Shown: positions 60,314 through 64,000 of the stretch, piece after piece | Numbering within the stretch: position 1 is the stretch's first letter | How the letters are laid out: every line of letters begins with the position of its first letter | NCBI RefSeq assembly: GCF_015265455.1 | Contig: NZ_CP054492.1 | Span: 806,001-870,000 of the forward strand | DNA from: Candidatus Sulfurimonas baltica | GTDB lineage: Bacteria > Campylobacterota > Campylobacteria > Campylobacterales > Sulfurimonadaceae | DNA length: 64,000 nt | Direction of reading: 5' to 3' | The notes under the pieces: generated by a model | Databases searched by the model: none | What the model saw: only the letters and a program-made list of their open reading frames with translations | What the model was told of the DNA's origin: nothing | Position numbers and translations under genes: made by a program

Positions 60314-61734
60314 AAAAAATAATAATTGACCCTGTAACAAGGATAGAAGGGCATGCTAAGATAACTATAGATTTGAATGATCAAGGTAAAGTAGACGATG
60401 CGAGAATACATGTAACACAGTACCGTGGTTTTGAAAAAATATGTGAAGGTCGCCCATACTCTGAAATGCCAGCTCTAACTGCAAGGATATGTGGAATATG
60501 TCCAGTAAGTCATGCAATTTCCTCAGTAGATGCTTGTGACAACATCTTAGCAGTTCGCCCTCCTAAAGCTGCTAGGAGTATAAGAAGAGTTATAAACTTG
60601 GCTCAAATTATACAGTCTCATGCTTTGAACTTTTATCATCTAAGTAGTCCTGATTTCATTTATGGATTTGATGCAAAACCAGAGGATAGAAATATATTTA
60701 AGCTTATGCAAACTCATCCTGATATGGCAAAAGATGGTATAAAATTAAGAGCCTTTGGTCAGAAGATTATAGAGAGATTAGGTGGAAAAAGAATTCATCC
60801 TACAAAGATAATCCCAGGTGGAGTGAGTCAAAAGCTTGAGCCAGAAGTACGAGACCAGATTCTAAAAGAGATTCCAGAAGCTATGGACATAGCTAAAAGA
60901 GCACTAAAGTACTATACGGATAATTTACATAAGTTTAAAAGAGAGATAGATTCTTTTGGAAACTTTCCATCACTTTTTATGGGACTTGTTGATAAGAAAG
61001 GAAATCTAACTCATTATGATGGACAACTTCGTATAGTAGATGCTGAGGGAAATATACTAGAAGATGCAATTGAGCCTAGGTTTTATAAGGATTATATAGG
61101 TGAAGCTGTTGAAGATGATAGTTACTTAAAATCTCCGTATTATAAACCACTTGGTTACCCTAATGGTATGTATAGAGTAGGGCCATTGGCTAGACTAAAT
61201 ATTATAAATGCTTGTGGCACACCTGAAGCAGACGCAGAGTTTGAAAGGTTTAAAAACATCAATAACGGAAAACCAGTCTTGAACAGTTTTTACTATCACT
61301 ATGCGAGACTTATTGAGATTATTTATGGGATTGAACGCATTGAAAAGATTTTAAAAAATCCTAAAACTTCAGAAGATACTGTCCGCTCTTATGCAGAGGT
61401 TAATAGAAACAGGGGAGTCGGGTGTTCAGAAGCTCCTAGAGGAACTCTGTTTCATGATTATGGCGTGAACGATGATGGGATTATTACTGATGTAAATCTT
61501 ATCATAGCAACAGGGAATAATAATATGGCTATGAATGCGGGGGTAAAACAAGTAGCACAAGAATTTATTGATGGAAATAACATTACAGATGGTGCGCTCA
61601 ATAGAGTTGAAGCAGTAATACGCTGTTTTGATCCGTGTCTTAGCTGTTCAACTCATTCACAAGGTTTGTATAGTTCAACTATAGAAATTCGTGACCATAA
61701 CAAAGAGATAATAAAAATAATTTCAAGGGCCTAA
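60310..61734 (+). CDS. hoxH: NAD-linked [NiFe] hydrogenase large subunit HoxH
   Basis: 474 residues. Ni-Fe ligands: RICGICPVSH (C61, C64, H68) and DPCLSCSTH (C443, C446, H449). A 25-residue C-terminal extension after H449 (starting SQGLYSSTIEI) should be removed by a protease on nickel loading; that protease is encoded by the next gene. Catalyses reversible H2 oxidation with NAD. All expected active-site residues are present, so the enzyme is likely functional. Hyp maturation genes are not in the window. Confidence 0.96.
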   Translation: MKKIIIDPVTRIEGHAKITIDLNDQGKVDDARIHVTQYRGFEKICEGRPYSEMPALTARICGICPVSHAISSVDACDNILAVRPPKAARSIRRVINLAQIIQSHALNFYHLSSPDFIYGFDAKPEDRNIFKLMQTHPDMAKDGIKLRAFGQKIIERLGGKRIHPTKIIPGGVSQKLEPEVRDQILKEIPEAMDIAKRALKYYTDNLHKFKREIDSFGNFPSLFMGLVDKKGNLTHYDGQLRIVDAEGNILEDAIEPRFYKDYIGEAVEDDSYLKSPYYKPLGYPNGMYRVGPLARLNIINACGTPEADAEFERFKNINNGKPVLNSFYYHYARLIEIIYGIERIEKILKNPKTSEDTVRSYAEVNRNRGVGCSEAPRGTLFHDYGVNDDGIITDVNLIIATGNNNMAMNAGVKQVAQEFIDGNNITDGALNRVEAVIRCFDPCLSCSTHSQGLYSSTIEIRDHNKEIIKIISRA

Positions 61735-61735
61735 T

Positions 61736-62167
61736 TTGAGGGCTATAGTTGGTTTTGGAAATGAGCTTAGAGGAGAAGACGCTTTTGGAGTAGATGTAGT
61801 GAATCTCCTTCAAAAGCTTTCCCTCAAAGATACAAAGCTGATAACTCTTTTTCAGCTAACTCCTGAACTTTGTATGGATTTACTTGATGCAGATGAGGTA
61901 GTTTTTATAGATGCTGCATTTTGTGAGGACAATCAATATGCTTTAGCTTGTAGTATACAAAATCAAACCTCCTTAACTCTAAGTCACCATATATCAATAA
62001 ATACAATAAAAGAGATGTTAAATATTTTATACAACCATTATCCTAAAATAGAAGTCTTTTCTATGCTTACATGTAGTTTTGATGAGATAAAAAATAGAGA
62101 TTTATATGAGTGTAGGTTAAATGAAATAGTAAAATTTATTAGTACAAAGAATTCTATTTACAAGTAA
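61736..62167 (+). CDS. hoxW: Hydrogenase maturation endopeptidase (HoxW-type)
   Basis: 143 residues starting at TTG one base after hoxH. The M52 family start VGFGNELRGEDAFGVDVV holds the nickel-sensing acidic residue, VFIDAAFC the second acid, and LSHHISINTIKEML a histidine in the position of the third ligand. It probably cleaves the C-terminal extension of HoxH. Location directly after hoxH favours HoxW. No terminator is visible in the 80 bases before the next gene. Confidence 0.88.
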   Translation: MRAIVGFGNELRGEDAFGVDVVNLLQKLSLKDTKLITLFQLTPELCMDLLDADEVVFIDAAFCEDNQYALACSIQNQTSLTLSHHISINTIKEMLNILYNHYPKIEVFSMLTCSFDEIKNRDLYECRLNEIVKFISTKNSIYK

Positions 62168-62247
62168 ATAAAGTTATATAATCAACATCTAATATAAAAC
62201 AATATAAAATACTATCATTCTCTATCACAAACTATAAAAGGTTTTTT

Positions 62248-64000
62248 ATGAAACATTTAATAGGTCAAAATTGGCACAGTATAGAGGCTAAAGAGATTAT
62301 AGAACTATTTGAGAGTGATAGTAGCGATGGTTTATCGCCACTAAGCATAAACCACCGTGAAGAGTTCTTTGGTAAAAATATATTAAAAGAAACTAAACAA
62401 GACTCTAAGTTAAAAAAATTCTTTATGCAGTTTCATAGTGCTTTAATATATATACTTTTAGGTGCATCTGCAGTGACTGCTTTTTTGCAAGAGTGGATAG
62501 ATAGCGGGGTGATTTTTGCCGTAGTAATTATTAACGTTATTATAGGGTATATACAAGAGGTAAAAGCACAAGAGGCAATCGAGTCACTAAAAAATATGAT
62601 GAATGCCGAAGCTATAGTGATTAGAGATGGAATAAAGATAAATATATCTTCTATTGATTTAGTCCCAGGGGACATAGTCTTACTGGAATCTGGCTCAAAA
62701 GTACCTGCTGATATGAGACTTTTAGAGTGTAAAAATCTAAAAGTAGATGAGTCTATGCTCACAGGAGAATCACTCCCTTCACAAAAGAATACAGACATAC
62801 ATAAAGAAAATATTACACTTAATGACAGAGACAACATGACATACTCCGGAACATATGTAACTTATGGCAGAGCAAAAGGTATAGTTGTAGCAACGGCAGG
62901 GTATACAGAGCTTGGAAAAATTGCGCATCTCATAGAAAACACCACATCTATGGATACTCCCCTTACAAAGAAAATTTCAGCCTTTAGTAAAATTTTACTC
63001 TACGTGATATTAGCTCTTGCTGCATTTACATTTGTTGTTGGTATATTAAGAGATAATAGTGCGGTTGACATGTTTATGGCTTCAGTTGCTTTAGCCGTTG
63101 GAGCTATTCCAGAGGGGTTGCCTGCGGCTGTTACTATTACCCTTGCTATTGGGGTGAGTCGTATGGCTAGTAAAAATGCCATAATCAGAAAACTTCCGGC
63201 CGTTGAGACACTTGGAAGTGTTACAGTGATATGTTCAGATAAAACAGGAACCTTGACACAAAATAAGATGAGTGTTACACATATATATTGCTCAAACAAT
63301 ACATATGAAATAACCGGAAATGGGTATGAACCAAAAGGCGATTTTTTGCAAGATGGCAATAAATTAGAATTTTTCAGTGATGAATTAAAAGATCTTCTAA
63401 GAGCTGGCTATCTTTGTAATGAGTCTTATTTGGTAAACAAAGATGGACATTACAGTATAAACGGTGACCCTACTGAAGGTTCACTTATTGTTAGTGCTTT
63501 GAAAAGTGGTTATGAAGAACGGATACTAAACAAAACCTTTCCAAGAAGTGATTTGCTCCCATTTGAATCAGATAGACAGTTTATGGCTACCATCAACATG
63601 GATGTAGAGAATAATCAGAATATTTTATATTTAAAAGGTTCGGTTGAGAAAATCTTAAATATTTGTGAATTTGAATTTATAGATGAAAAACTTGGAGAAT
63701 TAAATAAAGATAAGATTCTTGAAAAAGTAAAAGAGTTCGCAGGTCAAGGTTTAAGGGTACTTGCAATTTCTAAAAAATTAGTAGCAGGAGATAAAATAGA
63801 CAGCAGGCTGCTTGATAATAAATTTATCTTCCTAGGTCTTGTGGCTATGATGGACCCACCACGGGCAGAAGCGATAGAAGCTGTTAAAGAGTCTATTGGA
63901 GCTGGAATAAAAATTATTATGATAACAGGCGATCATGCTCTTACCGCATTTTCTATAGCAAAAATGATGTCTATAGTTGACGAGGGTGCAAAGTTTGAGG
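62248..64000 (+). CDS. P-type cation-transporting ATPase (P2/Ca2+-type), 5' part
   Basis: Open from ATG 62248 to the right edge (584 codons, incomplete). The N-terminal cation-ATPase domain ([14 protein letters not shown]) is followed by two helices, actuator motif LTGES, helix 4 with [14 protein letters not shown], phosphorylation site [10 protein letters not shown], nucleotide-binding domain and the hinge start [15 protein letters not shown] in helix 4 fits P2A/P2B-like calcium or related cation pumps rather than heavy-metal P1B types, and no N-terminal metal-binding domain is present. It is probably an inner-membrane cation exporter. No functional link to hox is apparent. Confidence 0.9.
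   Translation, partial: MKHLIGQNWHSIEAKEIIELFESDSSDGLSPLSINHREEFFGKNILKETKQDSKLKKFFMQFHSALIYILLGASAVTAFLQEWIDSGVIFAVVIINVIIGYIQEVKAQEAIESLKNMMNAEAIVIRDGIKINISSIDLVPGDIVLLESGSKVPADMRLLECKNLKVDESMLTGESLPSQKNTDIHKENITLNDRDNMTYSGTYVTYGRAKGIVVATAGYTELGKIAHLIENTTSMDTPLTKKISAFSKILLYVILALAAFTFVVGILRDNSAVDMFMASVALAVGAIPEGLPAAVTITLAIGVSRMASKNAIIRKLPAVETLGSVTVICSDKTGTLTQNKMSVTHIYCSNNTYEITGNGYEPKGDFLQDGNKLEFFSDELKDLLRAGYLCNESYLVNKDGHYSINGDPTEGSLIVSALKSGYEERILNKTFPRSDLLPFESDRQFMATINMDVENNQNILYLKGSVEKILNICEFEFIDEKLGELNKDKILEKVKEFAGQGLRVLAISKKLVAGDKIDSRLLDNKFIFLGLVAMMDPPRAEAIEAVKESIGAGIKIIMITGDHALTAFSIAKMMSIVDEGAKFE

Noticed and set aside
1-64000. CRISPR arrays, tRNA or rRNA genes
   Set aside because: No regularly spaced repeats and no cloverleaf or rRNA-like stretches found by reading the intergenic regions.

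Overview
The window is a low-GC chromosomal segment of a Campylobacterota (Epsilonproteobacteria) member, most likely a Sulfurimonas-type chemolithotroph. Clues are the run cvpA-fur-lysS-glyA-DUF1882-SPOR-aroE and the pairs ppiD-ftsA-ftsZ and MlaA-MlaC-MMPL, all arranged much as I remember from Campylobacter jejuni; class II DAHP synthase; histidine kinases with the AHQWRQPL H-box; many TTG starts; and a dense, overlapping gene layout. I see no rRNA, tRNA or CRISPR array.

Layout. 1-4560: end of a DASS-type carrier, a Dabb protein, and a minus-strand envelope operon (LolCD-like ABC ATPase and permease, LolA-like protein, beta-barrel). 4707-7257: M48 protease, prmC, DUF4149 protein. 7328-11509: a five-gene cassette with a double-NosL protein, small anchored protein, FtsX-type permease, ATPase and Cys-containing polytopic protein, probably metal (copper) handling. 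11506-15895: ppiD-like chaperone, ftsA, ftsZ and a small secreted protein. 16063-25085: bioA, a class II aldolase-like protein lacking its zinc histidines, dnaJ, mltA, recR, mlaA, mlaC and an MMPL transporter. 25100-33388: a nine-gene minus-strand operon from a diguanylate cyclase to aroE. 33574-36911: DAHP synthase and an ABC-F ATPase converging on a perfect 14-bp hairpin terminator.

37215-54787 is rich in signalling: three orphan PAS histidine kinases of one family, a porin / solute-binding protein / EAL phosphodiesterase operon, sodB-ald, a split permease, and a CheB-CheR-PAS fusion gene broken by a one-base frameshift in a G5 run. The cheBR and kinase block lies between two copies of the mntP upstream region; the distal copy carries a decayed mntP start, so the block looks like an insertion beside mntP.

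54828-56617 is a cytochrome c553 gene split by a 1.5-kb IS5-type element. The two halves rejoin in frame across a 4-bp target duplication (ATCA) into a 94-residue protein. 56976-62167 is a complete NAD-linked (group 3d type) [NiFe] hydrogenase operon hoxEFUYH plus its endopeptidase gene, followed by a P-type cation ATPase cut by the window end.

Across the whole window the palindrome TACATGTA occurs at least 17 times, well above what base composition predicts. The best candidates for something undescribed are the NosL/ABC cassette, the cheBR island beside mntP, the zinc-less aldolase-fold protein and the iterated palindrome.
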